Shown here piece after piece: positions 48,375 through 58,498 of a DNA stretch of 64,000 nt (position 1 is its first letter; each line of letters starts with the position of its first letter). Under the pieces are notes generated by a model. It saw only the letters and a list, made by a program, of their open reading frames with translations. It had not been told where the DNA came from and searched no databases. Origin of the DNA: Citrobacter amalonaticus. Lineage in GTDB: Bacteria; Pseudomonadota; Gammaproteobacteria; Enterobacterales; Enterobacteriaceae. Made by a program: the position numbers and the translations under genes. Location of the stretch: positions 496,087 through 560,086 of the forward strand of contig NZ_PQMB01000001.1 in the NCBI RefSeq assembly GCF_002918555.1. The letters run 5' to 3'.

Positions 48375-49715
48375 TTATCCCCAGTGACTGATGATGACGG
48401 TCGCGTCCGTGTTCCAGTCCGCGGGTAGCGGCTGCGGACGACGAATATGGATGGCAGATAGCTGAAGCTCGCAGACGCCGCGGGCATAGAGGGCAGGCAG
48501 ACCACCGGGATAGCGCTCAACGCCATGAGCACGACCGGTCTGCGGGTTCACGTTGTAGGCGTTATCCAGCCCCATTCCGGTGGGACGTTCAGGGTTGCAG
48601 GGAGGGCGGATGTCATAAAGCCCCTGCTCTGCGCACTCGCTGAGACATTGCTCAAAACACAGGCCATTGAACATGACATCGCGGATTTGCCCCGGCGTCT
48701 CGCAGTGCAGGTTGATGGCCCCCTCCGCACGACCGGAAAGATGACTGAAAGTCACCTGCTGGATAACGCCTGGCTCCACCTCTGGCGCACGATGGCGAAC
48801 CGAGACAAACACCGGATCGGCTTTCCCCCAATGGCAGGGATGGGCATGGAGACAGTCAAACTGAATGTTGCTGAACGTCAGCTGCCGGAAGCGCCCGCCG
48901 TCACGTGATACCAGACCAATTCCACGGTTGGACTCAAACAGCGTGCAGTTGCTGACGGTGACCTGTTCAATATCGTCAAACGTCTCGGTGCCAATCTTGA
49001 TGGCGCAGCTTCTGGAACGAATGATGCAGTTGTTCACCACCACATTGCGGATCGGCTGTCGCAGCGAAGCGGGTTTGCGGGTCGTCTTCAGGCAGATGCC
49101 ATCATCCGCAGCGCTGAAATAGCTGTCGCTGATATGGACATGCTGGCAGCCGTCAATATCAAGGGCATCGGTGTTCGGCAGGGTCAGAGAGTTATTGATA
49201 GTGAGGTTATGGATAAAGACGTGGCGACAGCTCACCAGATGGGCGGTCCACATTGGCGAATCGCACAACGTGATATCGCGGATCCGGATCTGCTCGCAGC
49301 CTTCCAGCACCAGCAGCCGCGGTCGATGGTCTTTTGGCTGGCGATAGCCCTGTTCGTCGGCTTCGCGGCTAAACCATTCGGCAGCGACGCCGTCAATGTG
49401 CCCTTCTCCGCTGAGCGTAATGTGATGTCTGCCATGTGCATAAATTAGCGCCATCCGTGACAGTTCTGCGACCGTCATCGTTTCCACTTTTTGATAATCG
49501 GCGACGTTCGTGCTGGCACGCAGGCAGGCCCCGGCTTCCAGGTGCAGGGTAAAGTCAGAAGGAAGGATCAGCGTGCCGGTACAATAAACGCCGGGCGTAA
49601 CCGTCAGCGTTCCCCCACCCGCGCGGTCAATTTCATCAATCAACTGTTGAAGCGTTGCAGTAACAACCGTATTTCCGCTGCGATCGAGCGAGACGTTATC
49701 TAAAGAGAGTTTCAT
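48375..49715 (-). CDS. GH28 glycosidase (exo-polygalacturonase-like), cytoplasmic
   Basis: A 446-aa right-handed parallel beta-helix enzyme of glycoside hydrolase family 28. The catalytic motifs are NTDALDIDGC (NTD), SAADDGICLKT (DD), CAIKIGTE in place of GHG, and SNRGIGLVSR in place of RIK. The changes in the last two suggest a substrate other than plain homogalacturonan, for example an unsaturated or substituted oligogalacturonide. No signal peptide is seen, so it probably acts in the cytoplasm on imported oligomers. ATG at 49715 has AGG about 8 bases before it. It is first in an operon with two transporters. Confidence 0.85.
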   Translation of the reverse strand: MKLSLDNVSLDRSGNTVVTATLQQLIDEIDRAGGGTLTVTPGVYCTGTLILPSDFTLHLEAGACLRASTNVADYQKVETMTVAELSRMALIYAHGRHHITLSGEGHIDGVAAEWFSREADEQGYRQPKDHRPRLLVLEGCEQIRIRDITLCDSPMWTAHLVSCRHVFIHNLTINNSLTLPNTDALDIDGCQHVHISDSYFSAADDGICLKTTRKPASLRQPIRNVVVNNCIIRSRSCAIKIGTETFDDIEQVTVSNCTLFESNRGIGLVSRDGGRFRQLTFSNIQFDCLHAHPCHWGKADPVFVSVRHRAPEVEPGVIQQVTFSHLSGRAEGAINLHCETPGQIRDVMFNGLCFEQCLSECAEQGLYDIRPPCNPERPTGMGLDNAYNVNPQTGRAHGVERYPGGLPALYARGVCELQLSAIHIRRPQPLPADWNTDATVIISHWG

Positions 49716-50090
49716 AGCCATACCTGTCGCGAGAACAATGGCTGGCATTTAACGAGGTTTTATCGACAGGGGCGCGCGGTCAAATCCGGCTTTTTGGCGT
49801 AACAGTGAAGCGGTTCACGTCCAGTGGGCCAGGCGCGATTCAGACGTGACGGGACGCACAGAATGCCGGGGCTCTCTGCTGGCTATCGTGATGCAAGGCA
49901 CATTTTTCGATGACCGGATAACAAAACTAACGCCGGTCCGGAAGAGGTCGCCAGAGGAGAAAATGAATATTGAGAAACGTCACATTTCACCCATTTTCAG
50001 GTTAAAACGTGCTTGCAAAACAGGGCGTATTGCCTACGCCCTGTTTCACCGGATAGCGTCGCAAGCGACTTATCCGGCCGGAAAACTGCG
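49716..50090. other. Intergenic region upstream of the GH28 operon
   Basis: 375 bases between the bglX 3' end and the GH28 start. It must hold the GH28 operon promoter. A 12-bp perfect hairpin, AAACAGGGCGTA/TACGCCCTGTTT, lies at 50019-50046 and probably helps end bglX transcription. A REP-like palindrome lies beside it. I see no convincing KdgR box. Confidence 0.6.
50048..50083. repeat. REP (repetitive extragenic palindrome) after bglX
   Basis: ACCGGATAGCGTCGCAAGCG and ACTTATCCGGCCGG form the usual REP arms CCGGAT...ATCCGG with a GTCGC/GCGAC inner stem, 8 bases after the bglX stop on the coding strand. Confidence 0.75.
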
Positions 50091-52388
50091 TTACAGCAGC
50101 TCGAATTCACCCTGCTTCACACGCGCGGAGTCAACGCCAATAAAGACGTTAAACTTGCCCGGCTCCGCATCGTACTTCATCTGCTGGTTCCAGAACTTCA
50201 GCGCCTCAATGTCAATGGGGAAGCTGACGGTTTGCGTTTCACCCGGCTTCAGTCTCACCTTCTCAAAGCCTCGCAGCTGTTTCACCGGACGGCTCATTGA
50301 GGCCGTCACATCCTGTACGTACATCTGAATGACCGTTGCCCCTTCACGTTTACCGGTGTTGGTGACCTGCACGCTGGCGGTCACCGTCCCGTCACGCTTC
50401 ATCGTGGGTGCGGAGAGCTTCACATCAGAGACGCTGAACGTGGTATAGCTCAGACCATAACCAAACGGATACAGCGGGCCATTGGCTTCGTCAAAGTAAC
50501 GCGACGTGTATTTGTTCGGCTTGTCGGCATTGTACGGACGCCCGGTATTAAGATGGCTGTAATAGACCGGGATCTGCCCGACAGAACGTGGGAAAGACAT
50601 CGGCAGTTTGCCCGACGGGTTGTAATCGCCAAAGAGCACATCCGCGATGGCATTCCCGCCCTCTGTACCCGCAAACCAGGTCTCCAGAATCGCATCGGCC
50701 TGCTGGTCTTCTTTCACCAACGCCAGTGGACGACCGTTCATCAACACCAGCACCAGCGGTTTGCCGGTCGCCTTCAGTGCGGCTATCAGGTCACGCTGGC
50801 TCTGCGGAATGGTGATATCCGTTCGGCTGGAGGCTTCGTGCGCCATGCCCTGCGCCTCACCAACAACCGCGACAACCACATCAGACTGCTTCGCGGCGTT
50901 AACCGCCTCATCAATCATCGCCTGCGCAGAACGCGGATCCACTTTCACCGCCTCTTCATACTGGTTGAGGAAATCAACGATGCCCTTATCGTGAGTCACG
51001 TTTGCACCTTTGGCATAAATCACTTTGCCATTCTCACCGAGCGCGTTTTTGATCCCCGTCAGCACCGTCACCGACTGACCGGCAACGCCTGCGGCAGACC
51101 AGCTGCCCATGACGTCCCGCTGGCTGTCGGCCAACGGTCCCACCACCGCGACGGTACCCGATTTTTTCAGCGGCAGCGTGTCGAGGCGGTTTTTCAGCAG
51201 CACCAGACTTTCACGGGCCACGTCTCGCGCCTCTTTGCGATGCAGGCGACTTTCGGCATTGGTATCAACCGGATCGGACTCTTTCGCGCCCAGATGGCTG
51301 TACGGATCGTTAAACAGCCCCATATCATATTTCACGTTCAGCACATGACGTGCGGCATCGTCCAGTTCTGCCATGGTCACCTTGCCCGACTTGACCAGCC
51401 CCGGCAGATACTTGCTGTAATACTCATCGCTCATGCTCATGTTGATACCGGATTTGAGCGCCACGCGCACGGCATCTTCAGGATCGGCGGCGGTACCGTG
51501 CTTAATCAGCTCTTTTATCGCGCCGTGGTCGGAAACGGTGATCCCTTTAAAGCCCCACTTATCGCGCAGAATATCTTTAAGCAGCCAGCCGTCCGAGGTC
51601 GCCGGGGTGCCGTTGAGCGAGTTCAACGCGACCATCACCGCGCCGCTACCGGCATCCAGCCCGGCTTTGTACGGCGGCATATAATCGTTAAACAGGCGCT
51701 GTGGGCTCATATCCACGCTGTTGTATTCTTTACCGCCCTCCACTGCGCCATAAGCGGCGAAGTGCTTCACGCTGGTCATAACCGAGTAGCGATCGGCCGG
51801 GCTTTTCCCCTGCATCGCTTCAACCATCGTTTTACCCATCGTCGCGGTCAGATACGTATCTTCACCAAAGCCTTCAGAGGCGCGGCCCCAGCGCGGGTCG
51901 CGCGAGACGTCCACCATCGGCGCCCAGGTCATATTCAGGCCATCATCCGCCGCTTCATAAGCAGAAACGCGCCCCACGGTTTTTACCGCTTCCAGGTTGA
52001 ACGAAGAGGCCAGGCCGAGGCTGATAGGGAACACGGTACGCTGTCCGTGCAGCACATCGTAGGCAAAAAAGAGAGGAATTTTCAGGCGGTTAAGTTCCAT
52101 CACCTGATCCTGCATTTTACGGATATCCTGACGGGTGACCGTATTAAAGATCGCGCCGACCTGCCCGTCTTTAATCATCTCGCGGATCGCCTCTTTCGGG
52201 TTATCCGGACCGACGCTGATTAAACGCAGCTGGCCTATTTTTTCATCAACGGTCATTTTCTTGAGCAATTCGGTTACGAACGCGTCACGCGCTTCGGGCG
52301 TCAGCGGATGGTTGCCGAATAACGTCTCAGCCAGCGCTGGCTGCATTACCAGCCCTGCCGCGACACTTACAGAACATAGCCATTTCAT
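50091..52388 (-). CDS. bglX: BglX, periplasmic beta-glucosidase (GH3)
   Basis: A 765-aa secreted GH3 enzyme: a signal peptide (MKWLCSVSVAAGLVMQPALA), a TIM barrel with the nucleophile Asp in GITVSDHGAIKEL, a beta-sandwich domain (ASSRTDITIPQSQRDLIAAL region) and a C-terminal fibronectin III-like domain ending KQGEFELL. ATG at 52388 gives the K-12 length. It is a single gene divergent from dld. Confidence 0.96.
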   Translation of the reverse strand: MKWLCSVSVAAGLVMQPALAETLFGNHPLTPEARDAFVTELLKKMTVDEKIGQLRLISVGPDNPKEAIREMIKDGQVGAIFNTVTRQDIRKMQDQVMELNRLKIPLFFAYDVLHGQRTVFPISLGLASSFNLEAVKTVGRVSAYEAADDGLNMTWAPMVDVSRDPRWGRASEGFGEDTYLTATMGKTMVEAMQGKSPADRYSVMTSVKHFAAYGAVEGGKEYNSVDMSPQRLFNDYMPPYKAGLDAGSGAVMVALNSLNGTPATSDGWLLKDILRDKWGFKGITVSDHGAIKELIKHGTAADPEDAVRVALKSGINMSMSDEYYSKYLPGLVKSGKVTMAELDDAARHVLNVKYDMGLFNDPYSHLGAKESDPVDTNAESRLHRKEARDVARESLVLLKNRLDTLPLKKSGTVAVVGPLADSQRDVMGSWSAAGVAGQSVTVLTGIKNALGENGKVIYAKGANVTHDKGIVDFLNQYEEAVKVDPRSAQAMIDEAVNAAKQSDVVVAVVGEAQGMAHEASSRTDITIPQSQRDLIAALKATGKPLVLVLMNGRPLALVKEDQQADAILETWFAGTEGGNAIADVLFGDYNPSGKLPMSFPRSVGQIPVYYSHLNTGRPYNADKPNKYTSRYFDEANGPLYPFGYGLSYTTFSVSDVKLSAPTMKRDGTVTASVQVTNTGKREGATVIQMYVQDVTASMSRPVKQLRGFEKVRLKPGETQTVSFPIDIEALKFWNQQMKYDAEPGKFNVFIGVDSARVKQGEFELL

Positions 52389-52604
52389 GTTGCTTCTCTC
52401 TTTATTGTTAGCCCGATGTGGCGGCGAAAATATAACAAAAACCGAAGTTTGCCATAAGCCTAAACGCGAGGGGAGCAGAAAGCGAAGGTTATTCTCTGAA
52501 TTTTCAATGCGGTCAACGCAGAGACAAGATGAATGAGAAAGCGTATTGTCATCCCAGGCGCTATGCTTACTGCTGATATTTTGTCCCACCACAAGGAGTG
52601 GAAA

Positions 52605-54341
52605 ATGTCTTCCATTACAACAACTGATAATAAAACGTTCCTGAATGAGCTTGCCCGCCTGGTAGGCCATTCACACCTGCTCACCGATCCCGCAAAAACC
52701 GCCCGCTATCGCAAGGGCTTCCGCTCTGGTCAGGGCGATGCGCTGGCCGTCGTTTTCCCCGGCTCGCTGCTCGAACTGTGGCGCGTGCTGAACGCCTGCG
52801 TCACGGCTGACAAAATTATTCTGATGCAGGCCGCGAATACCGGGCTGACCGAAGGCTCCACGCCGAGCGGGAATGATTACGACAGGCAGATCGTGATCAT
52901 CAGCACCCTGCGTCTCGACAAACTGCACGTTCTGGACAAAGGCGAGCAGGTGCTGGCTTATCCGGGTACAACGCTCTACTCACTGGAAAAAGCGCTAAAA
53001 CCGTTTGGTCGCGAACCCCATTCCGTGATCGGTTCTTCCTGTATCGGCGCATCGGTTATCGGCGGGATCTGCAATAACTCCGGAGGTTCTCTGGTACAGC
53101 GCGGCCCGGCATATACCGAAATGTCGCTGTTCGCCCGCATCGACGAACAGGGCAAACTACAGCTGGTGAACCATCTGGGAATTGACTTAGGCCAGACGCC
53201 GGAACAGATCCTCAGCAAGCTGGATGACGAGCGCATCAGAGAGGAGGACGTCCGGCACGACGGGCGTCATGCGCACGATCATGACTACGTGACCCGCGTG
53301 CGCGATATCGAGGCGGATACCCCTGCCCGCTACAACGCCGATCCGGATCGCCTGTTTGAATCCTCCGGTTGCGCCGGGAAGCTGGCGGTCTTCGCCGTCC
53401 GTCTGGATACCTTTGAAGCGGAAAAAAACCAGCAGGTTTTCTATATCGGCACGAATCAGCCGGAGGTGCTGACCGAAATTCGCCGCCATATTCTGGCAAC
53501 GTTCGAGAATCTGCCGGTTGCAGGCGAATATATGCATCGTGACATTTACGATATCGCCGAAAAATATGGCAAAGATACCTTCCTGATGATCGACAAACTC
53601 GGCACCGACAAAATGCCGTTTTTCTTCACGCTGAAAGGCCGCACCGACGCGATGCTGGAAAAAGTAAAAATTTTCCGCCCACACTTTACCGATCGCGCGA
53701 TGCAGAAGTTTGGTCATCTGTTTCCGGGCCACCTCCCGCCGCGCATGAAGAACTGGCGCGACAAATATGAACACCATCTGCTGTTGAAAATGGCCGGGAA
53801 CGGCGTGGCAGAAGCCCGGAGCTGGCTGACGGAATTCTTTAAAAGCGCCGAAGGTGACTTCTTTGCCTGCACGCAGGAAGAAGGCAACAAAGCGTTCCTG
53901 CACCGCTTTGCGGCAGCAGGTGCGGCAATTCGCTATCAGGCGGTTCATGCCGATGAGGTAGAAGATATTCTGGCGCTCGATATCGCCCTGCGCCGCAACG
54001 ACACCGAATGGTACGAGCATCTGCCCACGGAAATTGACAGCCAGCTGGTGCATAAGCTCTATTACGGTCACTTTATGTGCTACGTCTTTCACCAGGATTA
54101 CATTGTTAAGAAAGGGGTGGACGCCCACGCGCTGAAAGAACAGATGCTGGAATTGCTACGCCAGCGCGGGGCGCAATATCCCGCCGAGCATAACGTTGGG
54201 CATCTGTATGAAGCGCCGGAAACGTTGAGGCGTTTTTATCGTGAAAATGACCCGACCAACAGCATGAACCCCGGTATCGGTAAGACCAGCAAGCAGAAGT
54301 TCTGGAAAGAGCCTGAAGACGACCAGGCGCGACCGGCGTAA
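52605..54341 (+). CDS. dld: Dld, quinone-dependent D-lactate dehydrogenase
   Basis: A 578-aa peripheral membrane flavoprotein: an FAD-binding PCMH domain (ANTGLTEGSTPSGNDYDRQI; GSSCIGASVIGGICNNSGGS), a D-lactate dehydrogenase membrane-binding domain in the middle, and a C-terminal FAD-linked cap with NVGHLYEAPETLRRFYREND. It oxidises D-lactate to pyruvate and passes electrons to the quinone pool. ATG at 52605 has AAGGAG at ideal spacing. It is about 7 residues longer than K-12 at the C-terminus. Confidence 0.96.
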   Translation: MSSITTTDNKTFLNELARLVGHSHLLTDPAKTARYRKGFRSGQGDALAVVFPGSLLELWRVLNACVTADKIILMQAANTGLTEGSTPSGNDYDRQIVIISTLRLDKLHVLDKGEQVLAYPGTTLYSLEKALKPFGREPHSVIGSSCIGASVIGGICNNSGGSLVQRGPAYTEMSLFARIDEQGKLQLVNHLGIDLGQTPEQILSKLDDERIREEDVRHDGRHAHDHDYVTRVRDIEADTPARYNADPDRLFESSGCAGKLAVFAVRLDTFEAEKNQQVFYIGTNQPEVLTEIRRHILATFENLPVAGEYMHRDIYDIAEKYGKDTFLMIDKLGTDKMPFFFTLKGRTDAMLEKVKIFRPHFTDRAMQKFGHLFPGHLPPRMKNWRDKYEHHLLLKMAGNGVAEARSWLTEFFKSAEGDFFACTQEEGNKAFLHRFAAAGAAIRYQAVHADEVEDILALDIALRRNDTEWYEHLPTEIDSQLVHKLYYGHFMCYVFHQDYIVKKGVDAHALKEQMLELLRQRGAQYPAEHNVGHLYEAPETLRRFYRENDPTNSMNPGIGKTSKQKFWKEPEDDQARPA

Positions 54342-54360
54342 CGCGAGGGCGTGACGCTGA

Positions 54361-54389
54361 CTGGCCTGCGGGATAATCCCTGAGGCCAG
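54361..54389. terminator. Palindrome between convergent dld and pbpG
   Basis: CTGGCCTGCGGGA-TAA-TCCCTGAGGCCAG forms a long near-perfect stem between the convergent ends of dld and pbpG. It lacks a strong T tract; it is probably a bidirectional terminator or a REP relative. Confidence 0.55.
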
Positions 54390-54420
54390 GCAAGGCGTTC
54401 ACGCCACCATCCGACGCGGT

Positions 54421-55368
54421 TTAATCGTTCTGTGCGGTTTGTTCTCCTGCCCCTGTGCCGTTAGCCGCCATCTGCGCGGCTTTCTGCTTTTTATAGCTCA
54501 GCGCGGCAGCCGGAACAGGCATCACTTTGCCGGTTTCTATCCACGTACGTAAGCGGCTGGCATCGGCAAAATGGGTGTATTTGCCAAAGGCATCCATCAC
54601 CACCAGCGCGACCGGTTTATTGTTAATCAGCGTGCGCATCACCAGACAATGACCCGCCGCGTTGGTGAAGCCGGTTTTGGTCAGCTGAATATTCCAGTTA
54701 TCGCGATAGACCAGATGATTGGTATTGCGAAATGGCAACGTGTAGGCAGGGTTCGCAAAGGTTGCCATATCTTCACGGGTGGTGCTCAGCTGACCAATCA
54801 GCGGATACTGTTTGCTGGCAATCAGCAGCTTCGTCAGATCGCGTGCGGTCGATACGTTATGAATCGACAGCCCCGTCGGTTCTACGTAGCGGGTGTGGGT
54901 CATTCCCAGCGCGTTGGCTTTGGCGTTCATCGCCTTGATAAAGGCGCTATAGCCGCCGGGATAATGGTGCGCCAGGCTTGCCGCCGCACGGTTTTCCGAG
55001 GACATCAGGGCCAGCAAGAGCATATCTTTGCGGCTGATTTCACTGTTCAGGCGCACACGCGAATAGATGCCCTTCATTTCCGGCGTCTGGCTGATATCAA
55101 CCTTCAGTTTTTCATCCAGCGGCAGTCGTGCATCCAGCACCACCATCGCCGTCATTAATTTGGTTATTGACGCAATCGGACGCACCAGATCCGGATGGTT
55201 CGAGTAGATCACCTTGTTGGTGTTCAGATCAACGATCATTGCACTACCGGAAGCAATCTCCGGTTGAGACGCCGTCGCGGTGGTCGCCGCTTTCGCCACG
55301 GCCTGCGGCGCAAAAGGAACAGCCAGCATCAGGGCCAGGCTAAGGAATGAAACTCGGAATTTCAGCAT
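54421..55368 (-). CDS. pbpG: PbpG, penicillin-binding protein 7 (D-alanyl-D-alanine endopeptidase)
   Basis: A 315-aa periplasmic serine peptidase with a signal peptide ([16 protein letters not shown]) and the three penicilloyl-transferase motifs in order: SITK ([12 protein letters not shown]), SEN ([12 protein letters not shown]) and KTG ([11 protein letters not shown]). It cuts DD-crosslinks of peptidoglycan. Confidence 0.96.
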   Translation of the reverse strand: MLKFRVSFLSLALMLAVPFAPQAVAKAATTATASQPEIASGSAMIVDLNTNKVIYSNHPDLVRPIASITKLMTAMVVLDARLPLDEKLKVDISQTPEMKGIYSRVRLNSEISRKDMLLLALMSSENRAAASLAHHYPGGYSAFIKAMNAKANALGMTHTRYVEPTGLSIHNVSTARDLTKLLIASKQYPLIGQLSTTREDMATFANPAYTLPFRNTNHLVYRDNWNIQLTKTGFTNAAGHCLVMRTLINNKPVALVVMDAFGKYTHFADASRLRTWIETGKVMPVPAAALSYKKQKAAQMAANGTGAGEQTAQND

Positions 55369-55541
55369 GATGAGATTTCAGAAAATGATTCACACGCGTA
55401 CAACGCGCACCGCCAGAGTCAGACTTTACTCAAGCTAGCTCAGGGATCATAGCGAGCTAATGACATTGCCGCCATAAGAGAATCGTGAGGAAATGCTGCA
55501 CTGCCGATTTTTAAAACAGCAGTGCAGCCGGTTTACGTCCC

Positions 55542-56129
55542 TTAGAACAACCGGTATCCATATCCCCACAGGATCACGGTGAGTGCAAGCAGTACCTCCA
55601 GCACCAGTACACCAATGGCCAGCGTCGAACTGGAAAAGCTTAACCCTTCCTCTTTATTGATGCTCAGGAACGTTGGGATCCCCAGATACAGCAAATACCC
55701 GGTGTAAAGCAGCGCGAGGGTTCCTACCAGAGCGCACAGCCATACCAGCGGGTAGAGCGCCACCAGGCCGCTGAGAAACAGCGGTGTCGCGACATATCCG
55801 GCAAAAACCATACAGCGCGTAAGCGAAGGACGCTGCGGGTATTTTCGCGCCATCCACCAGATAACGCGCCCCATAATGGCAACCCCGCCCAACATCATCC
55901 CATAAAACAGAATTGCCAGGGCAAAACCGGTAAACAACGATAACGTCAATATGTTGCCATCGCCAAAATTCCAGCCAATCTGCGTGGTGCCAATAAAGGC
56001 GCAAACCACCGGAATCGCCGCCATTAGCAGGACATGGTGAGTATAGTGATGCGAGAGAGTTTCGTTCTCTCCTTTAATCACCTGCATTTCACGATCGGGA
56101 TGGGAAAAAAGCCCCCAGACATGGTTCAT
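55542..56129 (-). CDS. yohC: YohC, Yip1-domain inner-membrane protein
   Basis: A 195-aa protein with five likely membrane helices of the Yip1 family, near-identical in length and sequence to K-12 YohC (MNHVWGLFSHPDREMQVIKG; SLTRCMVFAGYVATPLFLSG). The function is unknown. Confidence 0.94.
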   Translation of the reverse strand: MNHVWGLFSHPDREMQVIKGENETLSHHYTHHVLLMAAIPVVCAFIGTTQIGWNFGDGNILTLSLFTGFALAILFYGMMLGGVAIMGRVIWWMARKYPQRPSLTRCMVFAGYVATPLFLSGLVALYPLVWLCALVGTLALLYTGYLLYLGIPTFLSINKEEGLSFSSSTLAIGVLVLEVLLALTVILWGYGYRLF

Positions 56130-56292
56130 ACCGCCCCCTTGTTGTCATCTCCAGACCTTAACAGTTCAAGTATAATCCAGCTTTGGTTTATTTTTTGTAC
56201 AACCGCAAAAATGACCCACCGCTAAATGTGCCGTGAACCTCCAACGATGATTCACAAGGTGTATGCTTAATATCAGGAGGTCATCCAGATTT

Positions 56293-56865
56293 ATGGATAT
56301 AAACAATCTTATTGCACATTATGGTTATGCCGCGCTGGTCATCGGCAGTATGGCCGAAGGTGAAACCATTACCCTGCTGGGCGGCGTGGCGGCACATCAG
56401 GGATTACTTAAATTTTCTCTGGTGGTTATCTCTGTGGCGCTGGGCGGAATGATTGGCGATCAGCTGCTTTATCTGCTTGGGCGTCGTTACGGTGGCAAAA
56501 TTTTGCGGCGTTTCCCGAAGCATCGCGACAAAATCCGTCGGGCGCAGAAAATGATCCAACATCGTCCGTACGTGTTCGTGATTGGCACCCGGTTTATGTA
56601 CGGTTTTCGCGTGATTGGGCCGCTGTTGATTGGCGCAAGCCATTTGCCGCCCAAAATTTTTCTGCCGCTGAATATCGTTGGCGCACTGGTGTGGGCACTG
56701 ATATTTACCACCCTGGGCTATGTGGGGGGAGAAGTTATCGCACCGTGGCTGCACAATCTCGACCAACACATTAAGCACTGGATATGGCTGATTCTGGTGA
56801 TTGTGCTGGTTGTGGCCGCCCGCTGGTGGTTGAAAAAGCGCAGCAGCAAAAACGCGGCCCGGTAG
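56293..56865 (+). CDS. yohD: YohD, DedA-family membrane protein
   Basis: A 190-aa DedA/SNARE-associated protein (VTT domain) with the signature GTRFMYGFRVIGPLLIGAS and the early AEGETITLLGGVAAHQG carrying conserved acidic residues. DedA proteins probably flip undecaprenyl phosphate or phospholipids. ATG at 56293 matches K-12 (MDLNTLISQYGYAA); an AGGAGG lies about 13 bases upstream, a rather long spacing. Confidence 0.93.
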   Translation: MDINNLIAHYGYAALVIGSMAEGETITLLGGVAAHQGLLKFSLVVISVALGGMIGDQLLYLLGRRYGGKILRRFPKHRDKIRRAQKMIQHRPYVFVIGTRFMYGFRVIGPLLIGASHLPPKIFLPLNIVGALVWALIFTTLGYVGGEVIAPWLHNLDQHIKHWIWLILVIVLVVAARWWLKKRSSKNAAR

Positions 56866-56890
56866 CGCGGTTGTCCACCGGGCGTACGCG

Positions 56891-58330
56891 TTAAGAAGAG
56901 CGATAACCGCCGCCGAGCGCACGGGTAAGCTGAATGGACGCATCCAGCCACTGCCCTTGTAAAATCAGGCCGTTACCCTGTTCGCGAAGCGCCGGTATTT
57001 TTGCCTGACTGACCCGGGAACCGGCAATAATTCCGGCATTAAAACGCGCCTGCGCCAGCACCACCACGCGCCGGGCATCGTTCTCAATCTGCTGCTGATG
57101 CTGATTCTTCCGGGCGAGAGTCCCGACCTGGCTTGCCGCACGCGCAACCTCGTTCACCGCATCCACCACCGCTTTGTTGTAGTTGGCAATCGACAGATTG
57201 CCCTGCGCTTGCGCCATATCCAGATTCGCGTTCAGTCTGCCGCTGTCGAAGATCGGCAGCGTAAGTCCGGCCGTCACCCCCATTTGCTGAGCGGAACTGC
57301 GGAACAGGTCGCTCAGATGCAGCGCGTCCTGTTGCAGAAAGGCCATCAGGTTGATATCCGGATAAAATGCCGCTTTTGCCGCATCGATGCTGCTGAGCGA
57401 CGATTCGATATACCAGTGTGCCGCCTGCAAATCAGGTCTGCGCGCCAGTAATGAATAACCCAACCGGGCTGGTAACTGACTGGCAACCGCAGGCAATGCC
57501 ACCTGATGCAGCGTCAGCGACGCGGACTGGGTATTCGTCAGGGCACTGAGGCGCGCCTCAATCACCGTCATTTTTCCGGCAACATCATTCAATTGTTGCT
57601 GAGTTTTACTGTCGTCAATATCGGTTTCAACCCCTTCCACGGAGGAGGTAATGCCGTTCTGATACAGCTGGCGATCGGTCGAGATAACGTTCTGCTGTTC
57701 TTTCTCAATCTGCCTGAGCACGTCACCCAGTGCGGCCTGCGTCTGCCACTCCCAGTACAAACGGGTGACGCCGCAGGCCAGCAGCTGAAGGGTCTGTTCA
57801 CGCTCGGCTTCCCGCGCTTTCACGGCACCAATCCGGGCAGTCACCTCGGCGCGATTTTTGCCCCACAGATCCAGATCCCAGCCAGCGGTTAGGCCAAAAG
57901 TCCCGTTGGTATACCAGGGACCGGTTGTTCCCGTCGCGGGATCGCTGGCAGCAAACGGTCCCATCACACCTTCCGCCGACATTTTCTGGCGTTCCGCATT
58001 GGCAGAAAAATCAACCTGTGGGCCGTCCTGCGCCTCCACCGCTTTGGCCTGCGCCTCTGCCAGTTGAATACGTTGTTCTGCCACCTGCATATCAGGAGAA
58101 TGGGCCAACGCGCTGTCAATTAAGCCATTCAGCTGGGGATCGTGATATTCCTGCCACCACTGACTGTCCGGCCACCCGTTCTTCAGTGCCGCCGGTAGTG
58201 CAGTATCAACCTGCGAAGCAGGCGTTTGCGGCGTCAGCGCCTGCCGGGTATCGTGCATTGGGGCACATCCCGCCAGCAGAATAAAAAGCGGAAAGTACGC
58301 TTTCACAGCGTGAAAAGAGTAACGATTCAT
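56891..58330 (-). CDS. mdtQ: MdtQ (YohG), TolC-like outer-membrane efflux lipoprotein, intact
   Basis: A 479-aa RND-type outer membrane factor of the NodT family. The lipobox is FILLAGCAPMHD (Cys at about 22), and two OEP domains with long coiled coils follow (AEAQAKAVEAQDGPQVDFSA; SQLPARLGYSLLARRPDLQA). K-12 carries mdtQ as a pseudogene in which the frame is broken; here it is one open frame. The cognate pump is not adjacent. Confidence 0.92.
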   Translation of the reverse strand: MNRYSFHAVKAYFPLFILLAGCAPMHDTRQALTPQTPASQVDTALPAALKNGWPDSQWWQEYHDPQLNGLIDSALAHSPDMQVAEQRIQLAEAQAKAVEAQDGPQVDFSANAERQKMSAEGVMGPFAASDPATGTTGPWYTNGTFGLTAGWDLDLWGKNRAEVTARIGAVKAREAEREQTLQLLACGVTRLYWEWQTQAALGDVLRQIEKEQQNVISTDRQLYQNGITSSVEGVETDIDDSKTQQQLNDVAGKMTVIEARLSALTNTQSASLTLHQVALPAVASQLPARLGYSLLARRPDLQAAHWYIESSLSSIDAAKAAFYPDINLMAFLQQDALHLSDLFRSSAQQMGVTAGLTLPIFDSGRLNANLDMAQAQGNLSIANYNKAVVDAVNEVARAASQVGTLARKNQHQQQIENDARRVVVLAQARFNAGIIAGSRVSQAKIPALREQGNGLILQGQWLDASIQLTRALGGGYRSS

Positions 58331-58498
58331 GGGGGGTTCTGATAAGAAAAGGTGTGCGGAGATTACCCGTTATCGGCGATTATTTTTTAGTTACGCGTGG
58401 CAATACACCGGTGGAAATTAAAAGACACAACCAGAAAAACATATATTATATAAATAATATAATTGTGATTATTTTATTTAATTATGAATGGAGGCACG

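Noticed and set aside
50553-52223. 556-codon open frame on the plus strand inside bglX
   Set aside because: It is exactly antisense to bglX, has no ribosome site, is rich in His, Arg and Gln, and is explained by codon bias of the GC-rich real gene.
53187-54128. 313-codon open frame on the minus strand inside dld
   Set aside because: Antisense shadow of the dld coding frame, with no family resemblance.
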